The notes under the pieces: generated by a model
Seen by the model: the letters and a program-made list of their open reading frames with translations, nothing else
Database searches by the model: none
Told to the model about the DNA's origin: nothing
Part shown: in pieces, positions 35,839 to 44,088 of the stretch
Position numbering within the stretch: position 1 is the first letter of the stretch
Layout: every line of letters begins with the position of its first letter
DNA from: Roseimaritima sediminicola
Lineage (GTDB): Bacteria; Planctomycetota; Planctomycetia; Pirellulales; Pirellulaceae
Assembly: GCF_009618275.1 (NCBI RefSeq)
Contig: NZ_WIAD01000003.1
Span: forward strand, 62,001-126,000
Direction of reading: 5' to 3'
Length of the DNA: 64,000 nucleotides
Program-made: the position numbers and the translations under genes

Positions 35839-36402
35839 TTGTATGGGGGCAGACCATTGCGTATCTCTCCGATCGGGGCACTTACCGGTGCCGGTGTCAG
35901 CGCGGTCAGTCGCGTGGGCGTCGTCTTGTTCTTCTTTCCCGAGCTCATCGTCAATCCGATTGTTCTGTTACCGTCGGCCGGACTCGGGGTGTTGGTCGGG
36001 ATGATCGCCGGAGCCCTTCGTCCTCCGTTGATCGCGGCTGGTACCGGTGCGCTGCTCTCAGCGATCGTGCTGGAGTTATTTATCCTGCCCTGCGCGTCGC
36101 TGCTCGGCGCCTTTGGCAGTCTGTTGGGCGATGATCGGGCAGGCCATGATTTCTTGATCCAGACCAGTATTTATCTGGTGGGGATGGGAATCGCCGGCGC
36201 CGTCGGTGGCGGCGTAGGCAGCCTGATCGGACAACTTGCCGAAGCCGAGCCGCTCGAACCCCAGTTGCTCGAACCCCAGCTGCTCGAGCCCCAGCCGGTG
36301 CAGGCGTGCGCAGACGAAGCACCCGTATACGAAGCACGAGTGATTGAACCGCCGGTCGGTCTGCCGCTTGACCCGCCGCTTGACCCGCCCCGGGTCGGCT
36401 AG
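35839..36402 (+). CDS. Hypothetical glycine-rich membrane protein with LLEPQ repeats
   Basis: A 187-residue protein with four hydrophobic, Gly/Ala-rich segments (residues about 12-130), then a short acidic/Pro tail. The tail contains three 15-bp repeats coding (L)LEPQ and a smaller PLDPP repeat. The start is uncertain: TTG at 35839 is the longest, TTG at 35857 the next; neither has a strong ribosome site. The stop overlaps, by three bases, the stop of the convergent Pro-rich secreted protein. No family recognised. Confidence 0.6.
   Translation: MYGGRPLRISPIGALTGAGVSAVSRVGVVLFFFPELIVNPIVLLPSAGLGVLVGMIAGALRPPLIAAGTGALLSAIVLELFILPCASLLGAFGSLLGDDRAGHDFLIQTSIYLVGMGIAGAVGGGVGSLIGQLAEAEPLEPQLLEPQLLEPQPVQACADEAPVYEARVIEPPVGLPLDPPLDPPRVG
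36253..36297. repeat. 15-bp in-frame minisatellite (3 copies) in membrane protein tail
   Basis: CTCGAACCCCAGTTG at 36253-36267 is followed by two copies with one or two substitutions (36268-36282 and 36283-36297), coding LEPQL-type repeats. Confidence 0.85.
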
Positions 36403-38093
36403 GGCACCAGACCGACGAAGCCGCCCATGACCGCCCCCTGTGCCAAGGCCCCGCGGAGGCTGATCGGTACCGGAGGCACGACCCACGGTGCACAGCTGCC
36501 CGGTCGGTAGTAACCCAGCGTGTACTGGCATTCGTTGGGAGGATGGATGCCCATCTTGTAGGGCAGCACGGCGATGTTGGTGAAGAAGTGAGCGGTGGAC
36601 AGCAGGGGCTGGGCGATCGGCCCGGCGGTGTGCCCGTAACGTTCCAGGTTCACGTCCTCGAAGTACAACGGTTTGTGGCACAGTCCCGACGCCTTCCAGG
36701 TGACCTGCTGGGGTGTCCAACGGCGAGGCTGGTGTTTGGCTTGCCGGATCCGGCACTCGTTGGGCAACCCCCATTGTTCGGTGATATAAGCCAAATCGGC
36801 TTCGCTGACCCGGTGCAGCGAGATCTCTTCCAGGCCGCCGTGCTCGGCTTGGATCACAACTTTCTCGTAAGCCAAGTCGTGCAGTCGACCTTCGGCCATC
36901 ACGAATCCGTCCAGCGATCGCCACTGACGAACCTCTTGACGCTCACGGAACTCGCGACGCGATTTTTCCAAGACATCCGGGTCCAGCTCGGCGGGCTGGA
37001 AGGGCGGCGAGATGTCCAGCGAGATCTTTTCGATCGTGCGGGCATCGATGCGGTCGCGAAACGCTTCACAGGAGAAACTTTGAGGCTTGGGCGGAGCAAT
37101 ATCGGCCTCTCCGAAACCGCTGCGTCGCGAATCGTCGGCCGCGGAATCGCGATCGGTACCGGAGCGGTCAAAGGGGTTTGGATAATCTTGCGTCTCGGGT
37201 GCAGGCTCCGTATCCGCACCGGGCTGCATCGGCACGCTGCCGCGATCATTGGGCGAAGCGGGTTCGCGCATCGGGTTGGCAGGCGAGGGAAGTTCGTCCG
37301 CTTCATCCCCGCCGGGCAGGTCCAGCTGTGGCATCGTGCCGGGCACTTCGACCGCGTCATCGGTGCCGCGCGGCATGGTGGGATCGGCCGGGTTCAGGCC
37401 GTCGGGCAGGGCCGGCGAGGGGTTGGCCGGCGGCTGCAGCGGCGACTGCATGGCGCCACCGGGCGGGAAGACGGGCGGTTCGCCGAAGATGTCGTTGTTG
37501 TCCTCGGGCGTGGGAACCGGCTGCAGGCTGGGCGGAAGCTCCAGCGACGGATCGCCGCCTTGGTTCTGGTCTTGGTTCTGAAAAGCCGCCGGTCGTACGG
37601 CGTGGGCGGCCTCGGAGCGGGTCGCAGCGGAAAATGTGGTTTGCCGGACCGGGCGCTGCATGGCGACCTCGGTCAGATCGGCCAATCGGCGGACCGGCAC
37701 GGCGCGAGCGGCCGGCGCCAGGCCGTGGCTGGCAGCGACGTTGTTCGAGCCTGCCTGATTGGATGCTGCCTGATTGGATGCTGGGCCCGGGGCCGGGGCG
37801 GTGTGCGCGGCCGGCGTCTGTGGCGCGGGAGGCGGCGTGGTTTGGCCGCTCTTGCGCCAAGCCAGGTTCCAGGCGGCCGAGCGTGGCTGGGGCGCGGCGG
37901 CAGGAGCTTGTTCGCCGAATTTCGGAACCGCTCGCAAGGAATTCGCCACCGGCGACTGGGCCGCCAAGGGGCTGGTGGCCGCGGCCACCAGCAGCACGGC
38001 GGCCAACGATCGGGCCGGGCTGCGGCGCAGAAGGGCCGGGCCGCGGCGGAGAAGGGCCGGACGTTCCTTACAGCGTTTCGCCGCCGGGAACAT
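36399..38093 (-). CDS. Secreted Pro/Ala-rich hypothetical protein with conserved C-terminal domain
   Basis: A protein of about 564 residues. A basic start with duplicated 'GPALLRR' is followed by a signal peptide ('[19 protein letters not shown]'). Residues about 55-340 are low-complexity Pro/Ala/Asn/Gln with short repeats (NQAAS, DQNQ). Residues about 345-564 look folded, with '[24 protein letters not shown]', '[11 protein letters not shown]' and '[15 protein letters not shown]'. I recognise no family beyond similar planctomycete secreted proteins. The ATG at 38093 overlaps the 3' end of guaB by 26 bases; a longer reading would run deep into guaB. No ribosome site is seen. The 21-bp repeat near the start (38012-38053) lies in the signal region. 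Confidence 0.7.
   Translation of the reverse strand: MFPAAKRCKERPALLRRGPALLRRSPARSLAAVLLVAAATSPLAAQSPVANSLRAVPKFGEQAPAAAPQPRSAAWNLAWRKSGQTTPPPAPQTPAAHTAPAPGPASNQAASNQAGSNNVAASHGLAPAARAVPVRRLADLTEVAMQRPVRQTTFSAATRSEAAHAVRPAAFQNQDQNQGGDPSLELPPSLQPVPTPEDNNDIFGEPPVFPPGGAMQSPLQPPANPSPALPDGLNPADPTMPRGTDDAVEVPGTMPQLDLPGGDEADELPSPANPMREPASPNDRGSVPMQPGADTEPAPETQDYPNPFDRSGTDRDSAADDSRRSGFGEADIAPPKPQSFSCEAFRDRIDARTIEKISLDISPPFQPAELDPDVLEKSRREFRERQEVRQWRSLDGFVMAEGRLHDLAYEKVVIQAEHGGLEEISLHRVSEADLAYITEQWGLPNECRIRQAKHQPRRWTPQQVTWKASGLCHKPLYFEDVNLERYGHTAGPIAQPLLSTAHFFTNIAVLPYKMGIHPPNECQYTLGYYRPGSCAPWVVPPVPISLRGALAQGAVMGGFVGLVP
38012..38059. repeat. 21-bp in-frame repeat (2+ copies) at the start of the secreted protein gene
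   Basis: A 21-bp unit beginning GGGCCGGGCTGCGGCG occurs at 38012-38032 and 38033-38053, with a partial third copy. On the coding strand it duplicates a PALLRR-type heptapeptide before the signal peptide core. Confidence 0.8.
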
Positions 38094-39558
38094 CGGGACT
38101 GTAGTTGGGTGCTTCTTGCGTGATCGCGATGTCATGCGGGTGATTCTCCCGAACCGTCGCCGCCGATACTTGGATGAACCGCGCGTCCTTACGCAGCTCT
38201 TCAATCGTAGCGGACCCCACGTATCCCATTCCCGCTCGCAGGCCGCCGACCAGCTGGTAGACAAAGTCTCCCAGCGGGCCTTTGAACGGGACCCGCCCTT
38301 CGACGCCTTCGGGAACCAGTTTCCCGGCCGAGGTGTCTTTCTGGCGATACCGATCGCTGCTGCCTTTGACCATCGCTCCGATCGATCCCATCCCGCGGTA
38401 CGCTTTGAAGGTACGGCCTTGGTAGAGGATCATCTCGCCCGGGCTTTCGGTCAAACCGGCAAATAGGCTGCCGATCATGACACAGCTGGCACCGGCTGCG
38501 ATGGCTTTGCTGACGTCACCGCTGAAGCGAATCCCGCCGTCAGCGATGACTGGAATATTGTGTTGGTCCGCAACGCTCACCGCCGCAGCGATGGCGCTTA
38601 TCTGGGGCACGCCCACGCCACTGATGACGCGAGTCGTGCAGATCGATCCCGGCCCAATGCCCACTTTGACGGCGTCGGCACCGGCCTCGATCAAATCCTT
38701 GGCACCGGCGGCCGTGGCGACATTGCCGGCCACGACGTCGATGTCCCAGTTGGTTCGTTGTTTGATTTCACGGACGGTCTCGATCACGTTCTTGCTGTGT
38801 CCGTGGGCCGAATCGACGACCAACAGGTCCACACCCTGTTGGATCAGGCTCTCGGCACGGTCGTAATCGTGAACCCCGATCGCCGCCCCGACTCGCAGAC
38901 GACCTTGCGAATCCTTGCAGGCTTTGGGAAACCGCTTCATCATGTCGATGTCGCGGATCGTGATCAGTCCCGTTAGTTTTCTTTCTTCGTCAATCAGTAA
39001 AAGCTTCTCCACCTTTTTATCCGTTAAAATCCGCTCAGCTTCCTCAAGCGTTACATTCCCAACGGCGGTGACCAGATTTTCCCGGGTCATGACCTCGTCG
39101 ATCGGGACGTCGGGGTGCTCGAGGAAGCGCAGATCGCGTCGGGTCAGGATCCCTGCTAGCGTCCGGTCGGGATGCACGATGGGAACGCCCGAGACGTTGT
39201 GCTGGTCCATCAATTCGGCCGCTCGGCTGGCCTTTTCATGCGGATGCAAGGTCACCGGATCAAAGATGATGCCGTTGGCACTGCGTTTGACCTTCAGCAC
39301 TTCCTCGGTCTGCTGCTCGGCCGACAGGTTCTTGTGGATAATGCCCAAACCGCCCTCTTTAGCCAAGGCGATCGCCATCCCGGCTTCGGTGACCGTATCC
39401 ATGGGCGAGCTGACGAAGGGGATTTGCAAGCGAATCCGATTGGTCAACCGCGTGCTGACGTCCACCTCCGAAGGCATGACTTCGCTGTACTGCGGTTCCA
39501 GCAAAACATCGTCGAAGGTGATTCCCTGAGAAGAAATCAAGCCGTTTTCGCTAGCCAT
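38068..39558 (-). CDS. guaB: IMP dehydrogenase
   Basis: IMP dehydrogenase makes XMP from IMP, the committed step to GMP. The 496-residue protein has '[17 protein letters not shown]' at the start, paired CBS domains at about residues 95-215 ('[11 protein letters not shown]', '[14 protein letters not shown]'), 'GGIRFSGD', and the active-site loop '[15 protein letters not shown]' with the catalytic Cys. The C-terminal flap region 'RYRQKDTS...[11 protein letters not shown]' is also present. The ATG at 39558 matches the usual start; the frame runs on upstream without conserved sequence. A good promoter-like pair is seen about 110 bases upstream. The secreted-protein gene overlaps its 3' end. Confidence 0.95.
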   Translation of the reverse strand: MASENGLISSQGITFDDVLLEPQYSEVMPSEVDVSTRLTNRIRLQIPFVSSPMDTVTEAGMAIALAKEGGLGIIHKNLSAEQQTEEVLKVKRSANGIIFDPVTLHPHEKASRAAELMDQHNVSGVPIVHPDRTLAGILTRRDLRFLEHPDVPIDEVMTRENLVTAVGNVTLEEAERILTDKKVEKLLLIDEERKLTGLITIRDIDMMKRFPKACKDSQGRLRVGAAIGVHDYDRAESLIQQGVDLLVVDSAHGHSKNVIETVREIKQRTNWDIDVVAGNVATAAGAKDLIEAGADAVKVGIGPGSICTTRVISGVGVPQISAIAAAVSVADQHNIPVIADGGIRFSGDVSKAIAAGASCVMIGSLFAGLTESPGEMILYQGRTFKAYRGMGSIGAMVKGSSDRYRQKDTSAGKLVPEGVEGRVPFKGPLGDFVYQLVGGLRAGMGYVGSATIEELRKDARFIQVSAATVRENHPHDIAITQEAPNYSPDVPGGETL

Positions 39559-39667
39559 CGGGGCTCCGGTCCAAGGGGTGGCACAGAAAGGGACGGCCTG
39601 CACCCGCTGGCAGACGGACCGAGCCGTCACGAAGAAAGATCAATTGGTGTCGAGTTTGGGTGCGCCG

Positions 39668-39696
39668 ATTATGGAGCAAAGCCCAATCAGCCGCAA
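39668..39696 (-). promoter_or_regulatory. Sigma-70-type promoter for guaB
   Basis: Read on the minus strand, TTGCGG (39696-39691) is followed after 17 bases by CATAAT (39673-39668). This -35/-10 pair has ideal spacing and lies about 110 bases before the guaB ATG. The long leader has no riboswitch that I recognise. Confidence 0.5.
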
Positions 39697-39788
39697 CGCG
39701 ATAGGATGCGGTTTTTGTCGCCCAGGCGTCGGTTTGCCGAGACCATCGCGCCGGTCCGGGCCGTTTTTTAGCTCAATCTGGCCGATTG

Positions 39789-39829
39789 AAAAAAACGGGA
39801 CCGCGGCCAACAGCGACGTGCCGGGCCGC
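39789..39829 (-). terminator. Terminator after the AEC transporter gene
   Basis: On the minus strand GCGGCC pairs with GGCCGC (39829-39824 with 39808-39803) over a 15-base loop. After a short GC stretch a run of seven T (39795-39789) follows. It begins a few bases after the transporter stop. Immediately beyond lies a second inverted repeat, CAATC/GATTG flanked by T and A runs (39767-39796), which may act in both directions. Confidence 0.5.
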
Positions 39830-39831
39830 AA

Positions 39832-40794
39832 TCAGCCGACGCCCAGCCACCAACCGCCGGCCAGCAGCCACAGCGGAATCGTGACGATGGCAATCAGGGA
39901 AGTCCCCAAGACGACCTGCACGGCCGTCCCCACATCCTGCCCATACAGACGAACCAGCACGATCGGAAACGTGGCCGCAGGCATCGCGGCTTGCAGCAGC
40001 AAGACCTCCTGCAGGCGTGGTTGCTGGATGAGCGCAAAACCGGCGAACATCAACATCATCCCGGGCACGATCAACAACCGGATCAGACTGGCACTGGCCA
40101 GCACGGCCTTGCCCGAGTTCCATTTCAACTGAGGCAGGTAGTCGACGATGATCGCGCCGCCGAGCAACAGCCCCATCGGTACGGCGCACTGACCCAGCGC
40201 GGTGGTCATCTGCAGGACCGGCAGGGGCAGGTAGTCGATGCCGCCGGAATGTTTCAGGGCCAACCCCACGGCGACCGCCAACAGCGGCGGGCTGGCAAAG
40301 ATCCGCCGCCACTGGGTGCCCACGCGTCCGGCCACCACCAAAATCCCCAGGCTCCACAGCGCGATGTCCACGCCCACATTGTGAATGATCAACGTGATCT
40401 CGGCTTCGGGATAGAATTGCTGGGCCAGCGGCAGGGGGATGTAGCCGTAGTTGCAGATCCCGACGCACAGCACAAAGGCCCGGCGTTTCCCCAGCGTGTC
40501 CAATCCGATCCGCTCGCCCAACAGGTGCGCAAACAACGCCGCGCAGCCGAACCCTAGCGCGGTAAACAGGAATCCGAGCAGCGGTGGGAACCAGGTATCG
40601 GCCAGCGACTGCAGCGAATCGCCGCTGGTCATGCGGTCGAAGAACAGCGCCGGAAGCAGCAGATTCGCGGTCAGGTTCGCCAGGGAACGGTCACTCTCAG
40701 CGGTCAACCAGTGCACGCGGCGGCAGACACCGCCGGCGATCATCACCAGGAACACGCCAAACACCCGAGCGGCGATTGGCAACAGATCTTCCAT
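39832..40794 (-). CDS. AEC-family (auxin efflux carrier-like) transporter
   Basis: A 320-residue integral membrane protein with about ten hydrophobic segments arranged as two five-helix halves. 'NLTANLLLPALFFDRM' and 'GICNYGYIPLPLAQQF' in the first half, and 'AAMPAATFPIVLVRLYG' in the second, are typical of the AEC/MleP family (malate and other organic-acid or anion carriers). The start ATG lies three bases after the stop of the LarA-like gene, so the two form one transcript, and the carrier may move the substrate of that enzyme. The family is clear; the substrate is inference. Confidence 0.87.
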   Translation of the reverse strand: MEDLLPIAARVFGVFLVMIAGGVCRRVHWLTAESDRSLANLTANLLLPALFFDRMTSGDSLQSLADTWFPPLLGFLFTALGFGCAALFAHLLGERIGLDTLGKRRAFVLCVGICNYGYIPLPLAQQFYPEAEITLIIHNVGVDIALWSLGILVVAGRVGTQWRRIFASPPLLAVAVGLALKHSGGIDYLPLPVLQMTTALGQCAVPMGLLLGGAIIVDYLPQLKWNSGKAVLASASLIRLLIVPGMMLMFAGFALIQQPRLQEVLLLQAAMPAATFPIVLVRLYGQDVGTAVQVVLGTSLIAIVTIPLWLLAGGWWLGVG

Positions 40795-40797
40795 GCT

Positions 40798-42012
40798 TTA
40801 TCGAATCGCCTCGCCGGTGCCGGGACTGCAGTACTGGGCGCAGCGGAGCACGCCGGCCGTCTCGTGCTCGGCGATCAACCGGTCCAGCGACTGCGGCGAA
40901 TCCAGCGCCCCCAGCCCCAGTTGTTCCACCCGTTCGCCGGGCAGACGCGAGTACAGCACGACGCGGCCTTCGCGCTGGGCATCGAGCAACAACGTGGCGG
41001 CCGTCGAGAAGCGATCGGAATCCTTCATCAGGCGTTTGCGTAGCGCTTCCTCGTCGCCGCTTTGCAGCTCGCGCAGCCGCAGCAGCGCTCCGCCCGGCGG
41101 TTGCTCCAGGGCCGAGACGATGGCGATAGTCCCACCGGGACGGACCAGCGACCGGGCAACGTACACCGCGCGACCGACATTCTCCCAGGTTTGCTGCTGT
41201 CGGTCCCCGTCCAAATAAGCGACCACCAGATCGACTTCGTGGTCCGCCGCCGGTTGGCGGTTCTGCTCGGTGTCGGGCTTGAGGTTGTCCTGGATCGAAT
41301 CGGCCGTGCCGGCGACGATCCGATACGCGTCGCCCTCGACCGTCGGCGTGACGGCCACCATCAATTGGTATCCCAACAACCAGGCGACCTGCCGCGGTTC
41401 GGTCTGTTCGCGGCTGCGGCGCATCAGCAACTCGTACCGATACCGCCGCCGGCTGGTGGCGTCGGCCAGGGCCGGAGCGATGCCGCCGTAATTCCAGTCC
41501 GGGTCGAGCGCCCCGTGGGGCCGCGAGAGCACGACCGGAATGACCAGGTCGGCCAGCGTCAGGTCGCGATGCAGGTACAGCGGATCGCCGGCCTGGTTGG
41601 CCGCTAGATAAGCCATCGCGTCCTGTTCGCTGGCGTCGTGCCGCTTGACCGTGACCGACTCGGGCAGGGCGTCACGCACGGCCTGGACGCTGGTTTCGAT
41701 CGCTTCTTCGCCCAGCAGGACCACCACGTCGCCTAGCTCGCCCAGCGGCAGTGCGTCGACGATGCCGGCGAGCACTTCTGGCAAATTGGGAACGTTCGGA
41801 TCGACCGCCAGCGTCACACTGTCGCCGGGAACCACGACGTCGCCGACGGCGGGAAAGTGCAGCGGTTGTTCCACGGCCTGCTGGGCCGCGGCGCGGACTT
41901 CGGCCAAGCGTTGGAAGCCGGCGGGCATAAAGTCCCAGCTGATGGCCGACTCGGCGGCGGGAAGATCTTGTAAACGGGGAAGTTTCACGTCAGAAAGCCT
42001 GGGTTTTACCAC
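40798..42012 (-). CDS. LarA-like (DUF2088) lactate racemase-family protein, lacking the cofactor lysine
   Basis: A protein of about 404 residues that resembles nickel-pincer lactate racemase LarA: 'PAVGDVVVPGDSVTLAVDP' (nucleotide/Rossmann-like opening), 'DLTLADLVIPVVLSRPHG' with a conserved His, and C-terminal 'VDLVVAYLDGD' and 'VRPGGTIAIVSAL'. In LarA, a Lys in a G-F-S-G-G-A-K motif carries the pincer cofactor; here the corresponding stretch reads 'NYGGIAPAL', with no Lys. It may thus be a divergent member that does not bind the cofactor covalently. The GTG at 42012 (GAGGA just upstream) or GTG at 41988 are the likeliest starts. Longer readings overlap the divergent gene. It shares a transcript with the AEC carrier. 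Confidence 0.72.
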   Translation of the reverse strand: MVKPRLSDVKLPRLQDLPAAESAISWDFMPAGFQRLAEVRAAAQQAVEQPLHFPAVGDVVVPGDSVTLAVDPNVPNLPEVLAGIVDALPLGELGDVVVLLGEEAIETSVQAVRDALPESVTVKRHDASEQDAMAYLAANQAGDPLYLHRDLTLADLVIPVVLSRPHGALDPDWNYGGIAPALADATSRRRYRYELLMRRSREQTEPRQVAWLLGYQLMVAVTPTVEGDAYRIVAGTADSIQDNLKPDTEQNRQPAADHEVDLVVAYLDGDRQQQTWENVGRAVYVARSLVRPGGTIAIVSALEQPPGGALLRLRELQSGDEEALRKRLMKDSDRFSTAATLLLDAQREGRVVLYSRLPGERVEQLGLGALDSPQSLDRLIAEHETAGVLRCAQYCSPGTGEAIR

Positions 42013-42156
42013 CAATCCTCTATCAACGACCTGTCGATAGTTGCTACAGACTATCTTGACGTTTTGCGGGCGATCCCGCGATGGTCCCAGCGAAGGCTTT
42101 TTCCAAAATGACAACGATTTCCCTGCGTTCGCCCCCCCGCCGACGCCGTCGTACCA

Positions 42157-42207
42157 GTGGCATAGGCTTCCAGCCTGTGAACAGTGGCATAGGCTTCCAG
42201 CCTGTGA
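42157..42207. repeat. Dispersed palindromic repeat, two tandem copies
   Basis: GTGGCATAGGCTTCCAGCC followed by TGTGA occurs at 42157-42180 and again at 42184-42207, spaced 27 bp. The same element occurs reversed at 29221, 52119 and 52145, and degenerate at 59504. Here it reaches into the start of the lipoprotein gene and contains its presumed GTG start codon (42204). Confidence 0.88.
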
Positions 42208-43667
42208 ATCCTGCCCCCCGATCCTTCGCTCTCCTGCTGCTGTGTGGCGTGCTGGCCGTGATGGGTTGCGGTGGCGACGCGCCGAATTCGACCGAATCGC
42301 TTGGCGCCGGCGAAGCGGCTGCCGATTCGGAGTTCTCGCCTGCGACCCAGTCGGTCCGCACGGTGGCTCGACCGATGCCCGCCGGCGAAGCGGCTTCGGG
42401 CACCGGTTCCCAGGCGGCCGCCCGGCGATTGCTGGAAACCATGTTGGCTCGTTACCGCGCCGCGACCGCTTACCAGGATCGCGGCGTGGTCAGGCTCAGC
42501 TACCGGCAAAACGGGGTGCCGCAGACGGATGTGGCGCCGCTGAGCGTTCAGTATCGGGCTCCGGACCGCGTCTCCCTGCACGCCTACAGTGTCCAACTGG
42601 TTTGCGATTCCGGCCGGCTGATGGCCCAGGTCGTGGACCCCACGACCGACAACTTCGATGGGCAACGGCTGCTGCGGAACCTGGACCAGGCCGCGGTCAC
42701 CATGCAGGCCATCTATGCCGATCCCGTAATCACCCAGCTGGCCAGTGCGGGATTGGGCGGTCCGAGTCCGCAACTGGAGCTGTTGTTGGGCGAGACGCCC
42801 CTGTCGGGCCTGGTCGGAGCCGAGTCGCGGTTGTCGCTGGGCAAAGCCGCACGGCTGGACGGCTACGATTGCCAGAGTCTGCAGATCGAAACGGAATCGA
42901 TCCACTACGTACTGTGGATCGATCGCCAAGCCTTGCTGCTGCGGCGGATCGAGTTGCCGCTGGTGTTGGTGCCGGGCCTGTTGGATGACGTTTCCATTGA
43001 AGACGCGCATTTGACCATCGATTTGACTGCGGCCAGCTGGACGCCACCGGCCGAGCAGGCATTTGCGCTGCCGCCGCGGCAGGGCGGGCCGTGGGTCGAG
43101 CGAATGGTGCCGCTGCCGCCACCGCTGGAAAGTCCGCTGCTGGGCAAAACTGCCGAAGCGTTCGAGTTGTCGGCCAACGAGGCTTCGGGATCGTCGCCGT
43201 TTCGGGTGAACCACCGTGGCAGCGACCGAGACATCATCGTTCTGCTGTGGGTGGCGCGCCACGAGGGTTCTCAGGCCGCCGCGTTGGCCCTCGACGAGAT
43301 CGAACAGCGACTGGACGAGCGCACTCGCAGAAACGTGCGTTTTTTAATCGTCATGACCGAAGCGGGACCGCCGACCGGCCAGACGTTAGGGCAGTGGGAC
43401 GTGACCTTGCCGTGGACCGACGACACCGAGGCGGTGGGCCGCGACGTGTTTGGCGTGCAGCACGCTCCGGCGCTGAGCGTCCTGGGCCGCGGCGGCACGG
43501 TGCAGTGGTTCCAGCACCCGCTCGAACCCGGCGCGATGCAGGCTTTGCCACAGGTAATCGCCGACCTGCAAGCCGGCGCGGAGGTGGGCCGAACGTTAGC
43601 CGAAGATCACCAAGCCAACCAACAAGCCTACCGAGCCGCCCTGCATGAAGCCGCCGCCACCCCGTAG
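42204..43667 (+). CDS. Lipoprotein with LolA-like and thioredoxin-like regions
   Basis: A protein of about 487 residues. From GTG at 42204 it begins with a compact lipoprotein signal ending 'LAVMGC' (C22). In-frame ATG codons at 42081 and 42108 would add Arg-rich residues and two translated copies of a dispersed repeat, which look unlike a real N-terminus. Residues about 75-300 ('RRLLETMLARYRAATAYQDRGVVRLSYR', 'SLSLGKAARLDGYDC', 'VLWIDRQALLLRR') resemble the LolA/DUF2092 fold that binds lipids or lipoproteins. The C-terminal 150 residues resemble thioredoxin-like alkyl-hydroperoxide reductase proteins ('DIIVLLWVARHEG', 'VFGVQHAPALSVLG') but lack C-x-x-C. Function is inferred to be envelope-related only. 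Confidence 0.72.
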   Translation: MNPAPRSFALLLLCGVLAVMGCGGDAPNSTESLGAGEAAADSEFSPATQSVRTVARPMPAGEAASGTGSQAAARRLLETMLARYRAATAYQDRGVVRLSYRQNGVPQTDVAPLSVQYRAPDRVSLHAYSVQLVCDSGRLMAQVVDPTTDNFDGQRLLRNLDQAAVTMQAIYADPVITQLASAGLGGPSPQLELLLGETPLSGLVGAESRLSLGKAARLDGYDCQSLQIETESIHYVLWIDRQALLLRRIELPLVLVPGLLDDVSIEDAHLTIDLTAASWTPPAEQAFALPPRQGGPWVERMVPLPPPLESPLLGKTAEAFELSANEASGSSPFRVNHRGSDRDIIVLLWVARHEGSQAAALALDEIEQRLDERTRRNVRFLIVMTEAGPPTGQTLGQWDVTLPWTDDTEAVGRDVFGVQHAPALSVLGRGGTVQWFQHPLEPGAMQALPQVIADLQAGAEVGRTLAEDHQANQQAYRAALHEAAATP

Positions 43668-43747
43668 CCAGCAGATCTCAAATTTCAGATCTTATGACTC
43701 CGGCGGAATCAATGTATGGCTCGGAGCGATAGAATGCAACGTTTTCT

Positions 43748-43804
43748 CCCCTCTCCCCCGCTGCGCCGCGAGCGTCAGCGAGTGAAGCAGTGGTGGGAGA
43801 GGGG
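43748..43804. repeat. Imperfect inverted repeat inside the MITE-like element
   Basis: CCCCTCTCCC (43748-43757) pairs with GGGAGAGGGG (43795-43804), and GCTGC with GCAGT after a short mismatch, over a loop of about 25 bases that itself contains AGCGTCAGCGAGTG. Confidence 0.7.
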
Positions 43805-43920
43805 CCGGGGGTGAGGGGGCTCGGGTGCAACGGAATAGCTCTTGAATTACGATCCCCAGGGCCGTGCCGCATCGAGATACGGCAATGGTGCTGCTGCTCT
43901 GCATTCCCCCTCGCCCCCAA

Positions 43921-43976
43921 CCCCTCTCCCCCGAAGCCTGACTCGCTTAGGCTCGCCAGGCTTCGGGGGAGAGGGG
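43921..43976. repeat. Perfect 20-bp inverted repeat inside the MITE-like element
   Basis: The left arm CCCCTCTCCCCCGAAGCCTG (43921-43940) is exactly complementary to 43957-43976, with a 16-base loop. This would form a very stable hairpin in RNA or single-stranded DNA. Confidence 0.93.
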
Positions 43977-44088
43977 AGTAAACGATTCTATTTGTACATA
44001 GATTCCGTTAGAGTCAGCAAATTTCAAATTTCAGATCTCAAATTTCGAATCCCACCCCCAAACTCTGGCGAGTTCGGCTACGGGCGTC

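Larger units (their letters stand above)
43672..44046. mobile_element. MITE-like element (TIRs, internal hairpins, 15-bp flanking direct repeat)
   Basis: This non-coding stretch fills the 421-base gap between the lipoprotein stop and the ileS stop. A 15-bp perfect direct repeat, CAGATCTCAAATTTC, flanks it (43672-43686 and 44032-44046). Inside, the left arm (about 43696-43759) and the right arm (about 43966-44015, reverse complement) share GACTC, CGGAATC, ATGTA, ATAGAAT, CGTTT and CTCCCCTCTCCCCC in the same order, forming imperfect terminal inverted repeats. Two strong hairpins lie within. No open frame looks coding, so mobilisation would need a transposase elsewhere. The interpretation as a MITE is inference from structure. 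Confidence 0.45.
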
